Assembly: GCA_963573305.1 (NCBI GenBank)
Contig: OY754334.1
Coordinates: 25,847,614-25,911,613 of the forward strand
Direction: 5' to 3'
Source of the DNA: Pyrrhosoma nymphula
Lineage: Eukaryota; Arthropoda; Insecta; Odonata; Coenagrionidae
Length of the DNA: 64,000 nt
Numbering within the stretch: the first letter of the stretch is position 1; every line of letters starts with the position of its first letter. Below, one piece after another: positions 21,071 through 32,789 of this stretch. The position numbers were made by a program, and so were the translations under genes. The notes under the pieces were generated by a model, which saw nothing but the letters and a program-made list of their open reading frames with translations, searched no databases and was not told where the DNA came from.

Positions 21071-21259
21071 TAAACTCTGACCTTTGGGATAGGAAGTTAG
21101 AACCTCAGGCACCACAACGACACCGTCTCCCCATAAATTAGGGTTATGTGGAGTTGGAACTGTCTAAGGTATCAATTCAAATCAAAATTGTTGAACCTTT
21201 ATGATGGTGGCCAAATCAAAATGAATGTATTTAGTGGATGACAGATTTTTGTTTCCATG

Positions 21260-21720
21260 GACGTAGATAAGATTACCTATGTTAATCTTGAAAATAACAG
21301 CAGGACCTCACCTACCTACGCGATTTCCTTCTTCAAATCCTTATACCTCTCAATCCGTGAAGCCTATTATATTGTTTCCCCATCCTCCCCACCCAAAGTC
21401 GTCTCCTCTATTGCGGTCTTCAGTACCTTCTCCTTCATAACCTGCTCCATCCATCTGTTATGCGTTTTCCTAATTTGCTCATACAGCCTTTTATCCTCAC
21501 TCACTATTCGAAGGACTTCCTCATTCATCCTAATTTCCGTCCAAATCACTTTCTCCATTCTCCTCCACATCTACATCCCAAACACCTCCAATCTAATTAT
21601 ATATCTTCCTATCTCCGCGTCCTTGTCTCTGCATCATAACAACCCTTCACACAATATTCGCAATTCTCTCCAAAATATCCTTACCTTCATGTACAATTTC
21701 CTTCAAGGTCTTACGCAGCT
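21260..21720 (-). mobile_element. LINE fragment, post-RT region (family shared with 34.0-35.1 kb)
   Basis: The minus strand reads MWRRMEKVIWTEIRMNEEVL and RIVSEDKRLYEQIRKTHNRW. This matches the family block YRRMMKIKWTERITNEEFIR found at about 34.3 kb and a decayed one at 56.8 kb. It is the segment following the reverse transcriptase in these elements. Upstream on the same strand, LKEIVHEGKDILERI is plausibly part of the same piece. Confidence 0.7.
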
Positions 21721-21924
21721 AAAGAGCTAACTAACCTTATTCGTGGACCTGCAAATGCACTTCCTTATCCTCAACCTCAAATATTAATGTATTATGAACT
21801 TAAATAGTGAAATACTTTATGAAATGACATGGTACGTTCCTCCCACTCCCCTTCTTAATCTCCTTTTGCTCTTGTTGGTCTATCTTGCCTATTTTGCCTA
21901 TCCCTATATCCTATCTCTATACTA

Positions 21925-22040
21925 TCCCCGGCTTCGGTGGCGGTGGGGTAACGTCCTTGCCTCCTAAACCTATGGTCGCTGGTTCGAGTCTGTTTTTCAC
22001 TCAGGGTATCAGAGTTAGTTTTTATGAGTTAAATGAATGA
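21925..22040 (+). mobile_element. tRNA-derived SINE, copy 1
   Basis: The stretch has a GGTGGCGGTGGGGTAACG box (A-box-like, spaced as in tRNA) and GCTGGTTCGAGTCTG (B box GGTTCGAGTC) about 35 bases later, then TTTTTCACTCAGGGTA. A diverged relative at 48060-48180 keeps the order GGCGGTG, GGTTCATGTC, TTTTCATCACTCAGAGTA. It is not a working tRNA gene because no acceptor stem closes it. Confidence 0.6.
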
Positions 22041-22129
22041 CACGCACAGTCCTAATTTCGCTCGATAATTTCGCTCTATGCGTCATTATTGTTATCCCTC
22101 ATACCCCGCTCAAAGGACCATGCGGCGCA

Positions 22130-22400
22130 ACGCGGACCCTGCACCCTTAACCCGGCTAATCCTTCCCCTTCCAACGACTCCCCGATGTTCTCTCCACCAC
22201 CCCTTATTCCTTACCCTCTTTACCACGCTCTTATAGCCCATCCATCTACATCCCAAGAACCTACATCTTTTCTGAACCCTTCCATCCAAGAAGGGTACAT
22301 AAATTTGAAAATGTATTATGTTTTCATCTGATAATGACGTTAAGCATTGAAACCTTTTCGTGATAAAAACTTGCATGTGAAACTTTTCTGTGTTAAATTT
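22130..22400 (+). mobile_element. Half copy of a hammerhead-bearing Penelope-like terminal region
   Basis: A pyrimidine-rich part (22130-22275) is followed by a short spacer, a hammerhead-like motif (22328-22354) and a T/A-rich tail. This is the same order as one arm of the inverted-repeat elements at 11-12.4 and 29.5-30 kb. No opposite arm is present. Confidence 0.5.
22328..22354 (+). ncRNA. Hammerhead-like motif
   Basis: CTGATAATGACGTTAAGCAT followed by TGAAACC. CTGA, a helix II made of ATG(AC)/GCAT around GTTAA, and GAAAC are all present with spacing close to the hammerhead core. Confidence 0.5.
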
Positions 22401-23782
22401 AGTCACATCCTGTTTATTTTCAATTTACCACTGGATTTGTGGTGTGGATTGCCTCCAGAGGCCTGAGTACGGATTTCCCCGGTCTCATGTTGTAGGAAAT
22501 GAGAAATTAGCTGAAAGACGTGAAAGCCAGTTCAAAGTACAGCTTTTATCTTCCCGATAGATCATGTTTAAGGGTCTAAAGACAAATATTGCATTGCCTG
22601 TATGATATGGATACCTTCTAAAGTTCGAAAATGGATGGATTCCTCAAAATAAATATTTAATATCAATAAACTGGCGAGCTGTATTTCATCATTAGCTTAA
22701 TTTTAGTTCGTTCTGGTTGCCTAAGACGCACAGGTCCCAGTTATAGTTTATTTTTAATCTTCTATATGCGTTAACGTAAATATGAATTCGAAAATAACTC
22801 CTTTAAAAATCGATAATGCCGTTTGCACAGCGCGGAGAATGGAAGACATGCTCTGAGCAGATAAAATTGTTTGCCTACAGGAAGCAAGCGACTGACTTTT
22901 TGGGAACCAATTATGGCCGAAAAACGCTGTTGATTAGATAACGGGAGGCGAATTCCCTTGCATGTCATAGTTGAATAGTGGTGGTGTTATGTGTACTACT
23001 TGCGTGTCGAAAAGCGTGCCAAAAATCTCATATCAACCGTTTGGAAAACAATGACCTCCCTCCATGCCTTCGGGGTTTAGGTTAAGTTTCATCTATGATA
23101 ATTATGTCAGATTTGATTTAATACAGAAATTTATTTTTAAGGAGGGAACAATCGCAGTTACGTGACTCGTATTCAAGCCAAATGGTACACCTCATCTACT
23201 GCGACAGGTTTGTAAAATACTGGCCACTACGTCTAGTGCAGGACCCAAAAGCTCAATCAGACCAAAAACATACTGCTATGGTATTTTTTTATATTAGGGG
23301 CTCTCATTTTTTCGGCTGTAAAAATGAAACTGCAGTTGCTAAACATCACCGAGTAAGATACCTGTTTTGCTGCTGTAGAAACGTTTTACTTTGGTTGAAC
23401 CTCGTCAAGAGTAATCCTGGATTCTTGTGGTAGGAATGCCATAGGACCTGAGTCTTCGCGTCAACTTTAGTAGTAATGACGATATTCAGCAATTATTTTA
23501 TTAGGTAAGTGCTGTTGTAATGAAGTCACTACTTAGTATTAGTCTAAGATCATGATAGTCATATTCGTGCAAAATTAGTAACGCTATGCTGAGATCGAGA
23601 TAGTTCGAAGTCTCTTACTTATTTTTCCATTACTTAGTTTTCACATATATTCAAATATTTCTTACTAAATCGTTTATTTCATTATCCTAAATAGTTGGCA
23701 CATAAATTATTTGCTGATTGGAGATAAAATTGATTTCAGATAATGTCAATGGAGGCAGGCTATACTTGGTGGAATTTAGTTG
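22401..23782. other. Intergenic stretch, nothing recognised
   Basis: The frames at 22771-22968 (minus) and 23182-23433 (plus) have no motif. No repeat was identified. Confidence 0.5.
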
Positions 23783-23999
23783 CACTGAACATGCTAAAAG
23801 AAAAACTTTGTACAATTCCACAGTATGATGTATTTTACCGATCGATTTCAGCGTGTGAGCGTCATTGTCAAGGTATGCATCTGTATTGTCTAGGCATACG
23901 TCTGTATACCTTGACAATGAAGCTCAGACGTTGAAATCGATTGGTAAAATACATCATATTTTGGAATTGTACAAAGTTTTTCTTTTAACATGTTCAGTG
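23783..23999. mobile_element. Near-perfect palindrome with hammerhead-like arms
   Basis: CACTGAACATG at 23783 pairs with its complement ending at 23999. The arms (about 98 bases each) differ at only a handful of positions and meet near 23891. Each arm holds GACAATGAAGCTCAGACG followed by TTGAAATCGAT or its diverged partner, resembling the minus-strand motif at 58658-58692 (ATGACGCTATAGACGTCGAA). I infer a palindromic terminal repeat of a Penelope-like family. Confidence 0.65.
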
Positions 24000-24826
24000 A
24001 TTTCGGATACCTCATCCTCTCCACTACTGCATTGAGTAATAATAATTTTTGTGGTGCAAAGAAACTAAAAGTAGATACCTGTTCACTGAGCTCCAGTTTA
24101 TAAACTTCGTATAAAGTGTTTCTATATGGGTAGAAAAAACATTCATTGATTCAAAAGGTAATCAATACTGTGATCAATAATAAATAAGATATATTATCAT
24201 AAATTATTTTATAAAAGCTTTGAATTTTGCAATAAAATGTCTTAAATATCGGTCAATGAAATATTCAGCTATATAATGTGATCGCTAAAGTCAAAAATAT
24301 CTTGAGTTCAATAATGTGGATCACATATATATCTGACAGGAATATATATTTTATGCCTTTTTTACTAATTTTAGTGTGTGAATAAAGTTTCATTTAGTTC
24401 CTTTTAATTTTGATACAGCTTATTTATATAAATAGATAAATAGAAAAAAAATAAAGAATACCTTCTGAGTCTAATTTGATCGTATTATTGGCTCGGGTTT
24501 AATGTGAGCGGTTGTTGATACGCCGAAAGTCTTATATGGAAGGAAGTTAGTGGGGAAGAAAAAACTTGATTCCTTTCCTCAACGTTTCTTGCATTCCCTT
24601 GGTATTTGTTTTCCTATCGATATAACGGCAGGAAAAGGGTAACAATCGTAAGAGCATAGTACTATTTTTCCTTTAATTTGGCAAATATTCCCTTCTGAGG
24701 GTATTCGGTTTTAGTTTTACACATAAACTTCTTCTGCTTCCCTCATACATAAAAATAATTTCTAATTCGACTTACCAGCAACAACTCAAACAGAAGTAAA
24801 ATGTATGCGTCACAACTTTATACAAC
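24000..24826. other. Intergenic stretch, nothing recognised
   Basis: AT-rich, without open frames of note. Confidence 0.5.
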
Positions 24827-25094
24827 TGTAGGGTTTGAACTGTACCTGAGTATTTGTTTTTAATTTGTTTAATTTGAAATAGATTTTGTTTAAATGTTTT
24901 AATATATTTTAGTGTACTCATGTTTGATTGTTAAAATGTTTTGGTTACGAGGTTTTTTTGTTTTGGAAGGAATATGTGTTGTTAAGGGAGTAGGAGAGCG
25001 GTCTGGAAGCGACTCTGCAGGAATAAAGAGACGTTTGGAATAAAAAAAACTGAAACAAGGTGCTTCTTATTTTTGTACACCGTTCGACGCTACA
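24827..25094 (+). mobile_element. Possible solo LTR
   Basis: A 268-base segment starts TGTAG and ends CTACA, the short inverted ends typical of LTRs. AATAAA signals occur near 25021 and 25039, followed by a GT/T-rich stretch as at a polyadenylation site. No second LTR, gag or pol is nearby. A clear target duplication was not found, so this stays tentative. Confidence 0.35.
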
Positions 25095-26317
25095 CAATAA
25101 ACAAAACCACTTATGGGAATATCCAAACGCAGAAATTTTGCTTCAGGCGTCAGGTGTCGTGCTCTACTATATCTTAGGGAAACATTTTTTTCCATCATGA
25201 AAATGATATCCCTGCGCAGGGGCAGACATAAAATTTGTCACAATCGCTCGAGATGAGATCAGTGATAGGGATATCCTATCAAGAAACATAAACTTTAGTA
25301 CCAGGAAAATATCCACCATTAGTGGAGCTGCCCTTGAGAGGATCAATCACACCAATGTCAATCTATGCTGCCGTGGAGAGGTAAGCTTTGGTTTCGGTGT
25401 TTTCGCGTATTGTAAACATTTAAATCTATATCGTATTTTTTACACCTGATCTCGGGGAATTTAAATTAATTGCTACGTGCTCTACAATTCCCTCCTTGTA
25501 CTGCCACCCACGGATCATTCGTGGCCATTTTTGTACAACATACTACTTGTACTTGTAATTGTGGTGACACTTAAAGAACACAACAGTTTAATTGCAACTG
25601 TTTCGCACCGTTAACACTCGAAAATTATTTTCACAGTCAATAACTTTTGTCAACCACTCTCAGCCAGTATCCATCTATACTCAAAATCTAAAATGGCATA
25701 CCTATTCTCTACGCGCATTTGGAGGAACGTCTTATTCCCCGCTCCGTCCGCCTCCTCTCCACCCCCTTAGAGGATCAAAGCGATGTATTAGATGTAGTGT
25801 TGGGACTAAGGGAAGTGGTTGGAAGAGACGTGGAGCCCAGGCGGCATACGGGGAGTGTCTGATTGGTGGGGGGAGGGATTTCCATTGTTGCTCATGGAGT
25901 CCTACTGTGAAGGAATATAAATTCAGGTCATATTCAGCAAACGCTGTGGTAAGGAGGCCCATGTCGAGTGCATTGCTGTCGTAAGACAGATAGTGCTCAA
26001 TGGAAGAATGTCATCGTAGCGGCTTTTTGGACCGAGGTTATGCTCGTATCAGATAAATGAAAGAAATCAAGAGTGTGTTATTTTTGTGGAAGGTAATTGC
26101 AATCAACAAAAAATTATCCATGATGTGGTAAAGTTGACCGAAACTTTCGTTGCTTGCCAGAATTTATTCGCATATTTTATTAGGAGACCTCATATTTTGA
26201 GAAGAGTTTCTCTTTCAAAAGATATGGTTGGTATATACAATATTTAAAGGAGATCTTAGATTTTTTTATTTAACCGAATAATGTTACCTCTATCAATGCT
26301 ATTCAATTCGAGTTGTC
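25095..26317. other. Intergenic stretch, one unassigned open frame
   Basis: The 130-codon frame at 25592-25984 (plus) does not begin with ATG and shows no motif. Its second half is GC-richer than its surroundings. Nothing else recognised. Confidence 0.4.
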
Positions 26318-26700
26318 TTTATATATATAAAAGTCAATGTATGTATGTATGTATGTATGTATGTATGTTCCACATCTCCTCCTAAACCACAGGACCGATT
26401 TTGATGAAATTTGGAACACGAGTTTGTCACTGATAGACAACAAACACTGTAGGGTTCAATTAACCGAAACCCTATTTTTTCAGGGTTAAGGGTGTGATCC
26501 TTACTAATATGTATAAAAATGTAATGGTCTCTTTCTGTCTGTTGCTCCATCACGCAAAAACTACTGGACCGATTGAGCTGAAATTTGGCATGTAGATAGA
26601 ATAAATATCTGGTTGTATCATATGCTATATTAAAAAGCCCTAAGGGCTCCCAAAGGCCCCCGAAGGTCCCCCCTGGTGGTCCATGCTAAGCATTGTGTTC
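26318..26700 (+). mobile_element. Interspersed repeat with two diverged tandem modules (possible Helitron-type end)
   Basis: Two modules share the phrase CTACTGGACCGATTGAGCTG then AAATTTGG (second, about 26561) and CCACAGGACCGATTTTGATG then AAATTTGG (first, about 26386). Each is preceded by a TATAAAA-like run. Phrases of this kind (accgattttgatgaaattt) are very common in insect genomes and in my recollection occur in Helitron-type repeats; I cannot confirm the class. A 3' GC-rich tail with AAGGGCTCCCAAAGGCCCCC follows. Confidence 0.4.
26337..26369. repeat. (ATGT)n microsatellite
   Basis: About eight ATGT units within the interspersed repeat, between its TATAAAA start and its conserved phrase. 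Confidence 0.9.
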
Positions 26701-29453
26701 GGTGCAGAGGTTTCATTTTTTGCTTTTTAAAAGTACATTCACTCAAGATATAGGGCTGGAATTTTTTTATCGGATGGCGGAATAAATATAATTTCTAATT
26801 TTATCAATCAATTTTCTTCTACGCTCCGTATTTGTCTGAAATTCATGTTTTCAGTTGAAAAATCTCACATTTTTCCCTGAAATCAACAATAACATATTTC
26901 CTTGACAACCATTGATTTGATTTTCAAAGGATATACACGCCTCTTAACTATTAAATATCATGTTTTCCTGCAAGCCCATGATAGTACGTAGAATGCAAAT
27001 CCGTATAATAAGGGCCCAGAGTCCCAAGGGCCCCATGATAGATTGCTTCAGGGGTTAATCGATAAATTCAATGCATATTTATAACAAGTATACCCTTCAA
27101 CATCTTTCTCAAAGTAGCCCTCAAAGGGGCATCGCATGTATATGAGAGAACACTTATGGAGTAAACAATACACATAAAGGAAATTAATTGATTACACACA
27201 CAATTATATGTGGAAGAATATTTACGTGCAGCGAATTTCAATGGTTATAATGCCTCTGTTGCTACAACAAACACGGCGTTGTTTATTATCGTTTAATACT
27301 CAGATGTATTACACGTAGTGAAACCGTCTGCCTCTAATTACGATTGCGAACTATTTTTGAGACCAATTCCCACATCATTAACGTCACGAGTTATTTATAT
27401 GTTTAAAAGTGTTAGAGTGCAGTTAACTTAGATACATTCACTTAATCATCGAGATAAACAAGATAGGTTACGAACTCCTAGAATGACCTCGCATACATTT
27501 TTTCTTCAGGCTTTGCGGTTTTCTAATAAAATAAGTTTCACGTTTTTCACACCCGTTGAATTTCAACGGGTACCTTCCGCTCGTAATTAATATATCCTGC
27601 CGGAAAAGATTTGAGCAATATCGCAGAGTATGTATGTATGGTTACTCTACAGATATAAGGTAATCTATGGTAATAATTATCAAAGCGCTTTCATAGCAAG
27701 CATCTCCTTTTTCCTGCCTGGAGCAACCTTGTAGGTAACAGAACAGAACAGGGAAATTGAAATTCTGTACGCCTTTCCGCCTCCACCTGACACAGTTTTA
27801 TGCTTTATGCTATACATTTTCCACCACTATGATTTCGGATAAAGATACAAGCGTAAGTAAATTTTTCTCCAACCATAACTTACGTACTTAGAATGTCTTA
27901 ATACTTGCTATGAATGATGAGTTTTTACTGATAAACCAGAGTGTGAATTACCAGGGATGCTATGCAAATGTATCGGCCTTGCCATTGGAGTGGAAGAATG
28001 AGTGCACGGAGGAAAGGGGGTGGGTGGCGGTTTGGAGACGTTTGTATATTACGCAAGATGTTTTGTGGGGGAGGAATCTGGGATCTTCTTAAATTGCCAT
28101 GCATTAGGAGATGTGGGGGTTTGAGATCATCAAACATAAGACTCAGGGTAAATCTGAAACTTTATATTTCTTTTTATTAATCGTCTTCGGATAAAAAATC
28201 TAATTGTGTCGCACTTTAGACAAGGTGTAGTTTTTCTCTAGTCTTATAAAATTTTGGTGTAGCATTCATTCAGTTAAAACAATGTCATTTAAAACTTTCG
28301 GAAGTACTTAGTTAATTTCATAAAACTTTTTCCAAGACCAAATTCAGGATCCACCAAACATGGGCTGATCTTTGCAATCACACCCGCTGAAAATGTTCAC
28401 GTTGGCAGGTAGCAAACGTAGCAGGTAGCCTCCAGAGGTACTTTCTTAAGGCTTTCACGGGAATCGTTGAGTGTATCTGTACTCCACTTCTGTTGAAAAG
28501 GGAGTGGCATTGGCTAAAAAGGAATATTTCTCCAACGCTCATGGCTCTTATTGTCCGTATCACCTTTTCTATGCCACTGGTATATTTTTTCTGTATCCCA
28601 TTTATCCAATGGTAGCTCTCTTTTACAAGGAATTATTGCCGCCTTTAGTAACAATACCAAGAAGGATTGACTTTTAGCTTCCACAGATAGAGTGATAGAC
28701 AGTATTTGCAGGTGCATTATACTTAATTTTAATAAGCTATAAGTTCCACAAGGCTCTCTGGAAGTAGTTATCAAGCATGTTGAAACTTGAGCATAAGTAC
28801 CATATTTAAGCACAATTTTTTCCGAAAGTGCTCATTGATTCAAATGTTTGGATATTCAAATCGCCATGCTTCTATTCTGCCTTTGTTATACCGAATAAGT
28901 TGGTTTATTAATTCCATTTTTTTCACTTACTCAAAACTCTCTCTTCAGTATCTACATTAACTCTTAATCATCTATCATTTTCCACTTAAAATAGCCTAAA
29001 AAAACTTTTTGCTCCCCTTGTACGCCTAGCATACTACTTTCTTTATCTTTTCTTCCTAAACAAACTATAAACCAACTGCGAAATTTGTTAATTTATTTTG
29101 ATGCGTCGATTCCCCAGATTCTCAAGATACAATGCCAATCCCCAGTAAAGCGTCCTAACTAGTCCTTTTCTTGCATGATAGGATAGGATCCCAGCTATTG
29201 CTCCTTTAAGCAGTGATGGTTCAGCTTAAAGTCCGCCCAGCATAATGGATAGGTGTAGAGTAAAATCTTAGATACCTATATGTCTTGGAATCGACGGTAG
29301 GAAATCGAGTAATTTGAGACATCACTCTTGGACAATGCAGTCAGTGGTGAGGAGCTACATTATTCCCCAAGTATTTCCTTTATGTTAGTGAATTCCAAAT
29401 GTTAAAAATGATAAAATTGATGGTTTCCGGCGTAACTTTGTGGAATTTACTAG
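26701..29453. other. Long intergenic stretch, nothing recognised
   Basis: Frames at 27910-28092 and 28378-28813 lack motifs. A short perfect palindrome (ACCCGTTGAATTTCAACGGG) lies near 27550. No transposon was identified. Confidence 0.45.
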
Positions 29454-29513
29454 ACATATTGAAAAAATTTACTAGAACTTTGTATTTCCACAGAATATTT
29501 TATTCGAACACGA

Positions 29514-29545
29514 CCATGGTTTCGACGGTTAACGTCATCTTCTGG
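29514..29545 (-). ncRNA. Hammerhead-like motif, left arm of D2
   Basis: The minus strand reads CCAGAAGATGACGTTAACCG then TCGAAACCATGG: a GACG/CGTC helix II around TTAAC, then GAAAC and a short palindromic CCATGG. The 5' core is CAGAAGAT in place of CTGATGA. Confidence 0.5.
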
Positions 29546-29877
29546 TGAGGAATACATTGATACACCTTCTTAAATACTCGCTATAAATACTTGAGCACGC
29601 TAGTATTTCTGTTATTGACTTTCTCTCCTTCCCCAACCCCTTCCTACACCCTCGGTTCACCCTAATCCTTGCCCAACCGTCACTGCAGTTAGTCAGCTTG
29701 AGATGCGTCAGCCCTACCTACCACCCCACATTCCTCGACTCCTACACCCTGGGGAAGACCCAACCTCCCAACTCCCACTCTCCTCTACCGCTTCCCCCTC
29801 CACTTTCTCAGATTTGATTTTATGTCTATGTCACGTGTCATCCGAGTATTTAAGAAGGTGTATCAATGTATTCCTCA

Positions 29878-29909
29878 CCAGAAGATGACGTTAACCGTCG
29901 AAACCATGG
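29878..29909 (+). ncRNA. Hammerhead-like motif, right arm of D2
   Basis: Exact inverted copy of the left-arm motif, here on the plus strand. GAAAC is followed by CATGG, a short self-complementary stretch that could pair between two molecules. Confidence 0.5.
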
Positions 29910-29969
29910 TCGTGTTCGAATAAAATATTCTGTGGAAATACAAAGTTCTAGTAAATTTTTTCAATATGT

Positions 29970-31019
29970 TAAAAATGATATTTTGCACTTGGTGAAACTG
30001 AATTTCACGGAAATGTTTCAATTTCCATTTTATTTTTTGAAATAGGGATCAGATATTCAGTGAAAAACCTTTTTATTACTATTATTATTTTATTAAACTT
30101 CTTTCGTACCTAATTATGACTAAATTATGAGTTTAGTACGTTTAATGCAATAAAGTCTGACTAGAGTGAAAAAATATGATTTCCATTCAAATAAGAAAAA
30201 AAAAGTGTTGGAAAATCTCACCATAAACCATGATTTACAACTTTGATTTTTTTTCGTTTACGTATTTATTCTCATTCCAATTTTTAGCTCTTGATCAGGC
30301 TTCCTCAAAATTAGAGAACATCCCCTGCTGATGAGCCTTGGCCAATAGTGTTGCATCCATACATCATCCAACAATTACTTTGCGCACTTAGGAATCGTAC
30401 CCATGCCTTTGAATAGGCTTTTTATTGTATTTTGTTTTTTCAGTCATGAAAACAAAAAGAAAATTTCGGTATAAAAAACGAAGGCAAATTCGATAGTGTA
30501 ACAAACCCAAATTTATTGTTTTCATAAATATTTTTATGCCATTAAAGAAAAATCTGTCATATAAAAAATGCTTGCTGACACATTCAGCCCCATTAAGGTT
30601 GATAAGAAAATTGTTTTTCGAAAAAACAAAATTAGTTGAGGGTTAAGTCAGCATCGCATATTTATGTAAATACGAAGTGGTTTACGTTGGCTGCAAAAAC
30701 AGTAGAGGGCTTTTGCGAGCATGAGCATTTATAATTCCATTAGAATAAAATAAGCCTTCATCGGCGCTGGTTTGAAAAGTTGCTGTTGACCCAATTGTAT
30801 TTTGGATCCTGAAATATACCGCTCTACGTATTACTTTTGTTAATATATGATGCCAGGCAATGCTGCGCTGGTAGCAATTTTAAGCGCTGTTTAGTATCTA
30901 CAATTTTTACGCTTTAAGAGAAAATCTGACTTGTACCTTAATGCCATGGCAGCCGTTTGTTTATTTAACAGGCACCCATGCATGTCTTACTTCTTGCTCC
31001 CCGGCAGTTAAACAGAGAT
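29970..31019. other. Intergenic stretch, nothing recognised
   Basis: AT-rich. No open frame above 60 codons of interest. Confidence 0.5.
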
Positions 31020-32560
31020 ATCCCATTTGGATATCCTGCCACAGAGGGACTTATTCTCCCATATCGGACGCTTTGAATTACCCCGTCTTAATTCCTCTTT
31101 AAGAATCCTCTCTCCTCTTCCCAGACGACTTTTGCGTTTATATCGGCCTCTATTAACGTCTGTTTTTCCCCGCGTGTATACGTTTCTCTACACGCAGGAC
31201 GTTTGTATACATTTTCCTCCCAATCAACCTTAATTTTCCACCATTTTCCCATTTCTTAGGGTCTCTAAGTCCTTATCCCTGGCCCTTATTACCCCAAGAC
31301 TACTTTACCTCCTTCCGCAGAACCTCCCCCATTCGGTTGATTAGTGAGCGTATGCTACAAACCCGAGATCTTCAGGAGCAGGAAGCCGTTAACGGCCTTA
31401 TTTCGTCCCGAGGCAGAAAGTCGAACGGGCATCGTTTTCTGGGGACCCTCTGGCCCCCGCCCTTACCTCCCCACCGAACTCCTACCACCCTCATTTAACC
31501 TCCCCTCACCCTCTTACGCTAAAATGGAAGCCCTTCAAACCCCTGCCCCTCCACCCCCTCTTCCCTTCCTCCCCCCAGCCGAAATACAGGCTGCGTGGTG
31601 GGCCACTTAAAAAGCGACCACTCTCATCAAAAGGAGAACGGCAATAAGGAAAACGCAGAGAATGTGGAGGGAGCGGGGGAGAAAGAATAATAAACGCATT
31701 TGAATTTGTAATTAGCGCTCGTGGGTGGATAGTTAGCAGAAGGTTTTGAGGGCGCACTCAAGAATGTGCGCCGTTGCCATTGGCTACCGTTTCTCCAGGA
31801 CTGGAAGTTTTGTTGCGAGGGAGTTTTCGAAAGTAGGAGGTTGAAATATGCGGCTGAAAACGCCTTGTCATTATTATTGCTTAGCCTATCGGGTATCTCC
31901 TCTTTACTTTCGAGTGAGTAGACGTCGATAACGGGGCGCCTTGGCTGAGAAAGAGGGAATTATTATTTGACCGCCCGGCTCTGTGTTTATGAATGAGTGT
32001 GTGAGTGTGTTAGCCGAAATGGAGTATCGTATCGTATCAAAACGGACAAGCCATTTCTTTTTTTTTACTTTTTTCACGTGATGGATGCATGCAGTTAATG
32101 CCTGGATACATTAACGGCGTATTATGCAACGGCTCAACGACCGCAGGCGGATGTACCGAGCATGTGAAGGAGGGAAGTCGGGGAGGGGAGAGTTTGAGGA
32201 AATGATTTTTTTACGCTTCGGAACGGATAATTGGAGTGAGGGGAAGAAGTATGTGTTTGTGTGTGAGTGTAGGAGGAGGAGGGGAAGAGGGTGGAGGGGA
32301 GGTCGGTGTGGGATTTCGTGATGGAAATGTATTCCGCTGTTCCGAATCGGCGCCTCATCGTTCCGGAAGGGTTTTTAGTACTCCCACCCGAGCCTTATGA
32401 TAATGAAAATGCTTCGTGTGCGGAACAGGGATCTGGTGACTGTATAGTAGTGGTGCGCGCCTGTCTCTCTCAAAATAGGAGATCCCACTCTGGATTCATC
32501 GCCTGTGTTCTCTACTTCAGGGATCCGTGACTCCCGCATCAAGTTTTATTGAACGTTGAA
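31020..32560. other. GC-richer block, possible regulatory or untranslated DNA
   Basis: Base composition rises above the flanks, with C-rich (31440-31570) and G-rich (31660-31680, 32160-32310) tracts and scattered CpG. Open frames at 31027, 31344, 32124 and 32291 are short and have no motif. A host exon is possible but cannot be shown. Confidence 0.35.
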
Positions 32561-32789
32561 AATTGGATCGAATAGACGCTCCTGCAATCTTCTTCCCCAC
32601 CTGGTTTGAATTTTATCTCGGAAAATTATTCGGCAACCATCCCAGGTGTTTCAGTTATCAAGATAGTTTTCCATTCTCGCTAATTTCTATTTTAATCGCT
32701 AGTTTTATCCATCTCATAAGCATTAAATAAGAATTGTAGTTGTAAAATATTTATGCTCAAAGAAGTTGTACCTACAAGCATAAAATTAA
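32561..32789. other. Short intergenic stretch
   Basis: AT-rich, no feature seen. Confidence 0.5.

Larger units (their letters stand above)
29454..29969. mobile_element. Inverted-repeat element with hammerhead-like motifs (element D2)
   Basis: Arms 29454-29580 and 29843-29969 are each 127 bases and appear to be exact inverted copies. The unique middle (29581-29842) is pyrimidine-rich and non-coding. A 15-base direct repeat, ATGTTAAAAATGATA, lies outside the left arm (29399-29413) and overlaps the right arm end (29966-29980), so it may be a target-site duplication with part of the left flank intervening. Each arm carries a hammerhead-like motif, one on each strand. The arms are almost undiverged, which points to recent insertion or to arm copying. 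No terminal similarity to known cut-and-paste elements was seen. Inferred to be a non-autonomous Penelope-related or retrozyme-like unit. Confidence 0.75.

Noticed and set aside
21925..21990. tRNA gene
   Set aside because: A- and B-box-like words are present but no acceptor stem or proper anticodon arm; a tRNA-derived SINE fits better.
28378..28813. Open frames of 61-99 codons
   Set aside because: No recognisable motif, and the opposite-strand frame overlaps them.
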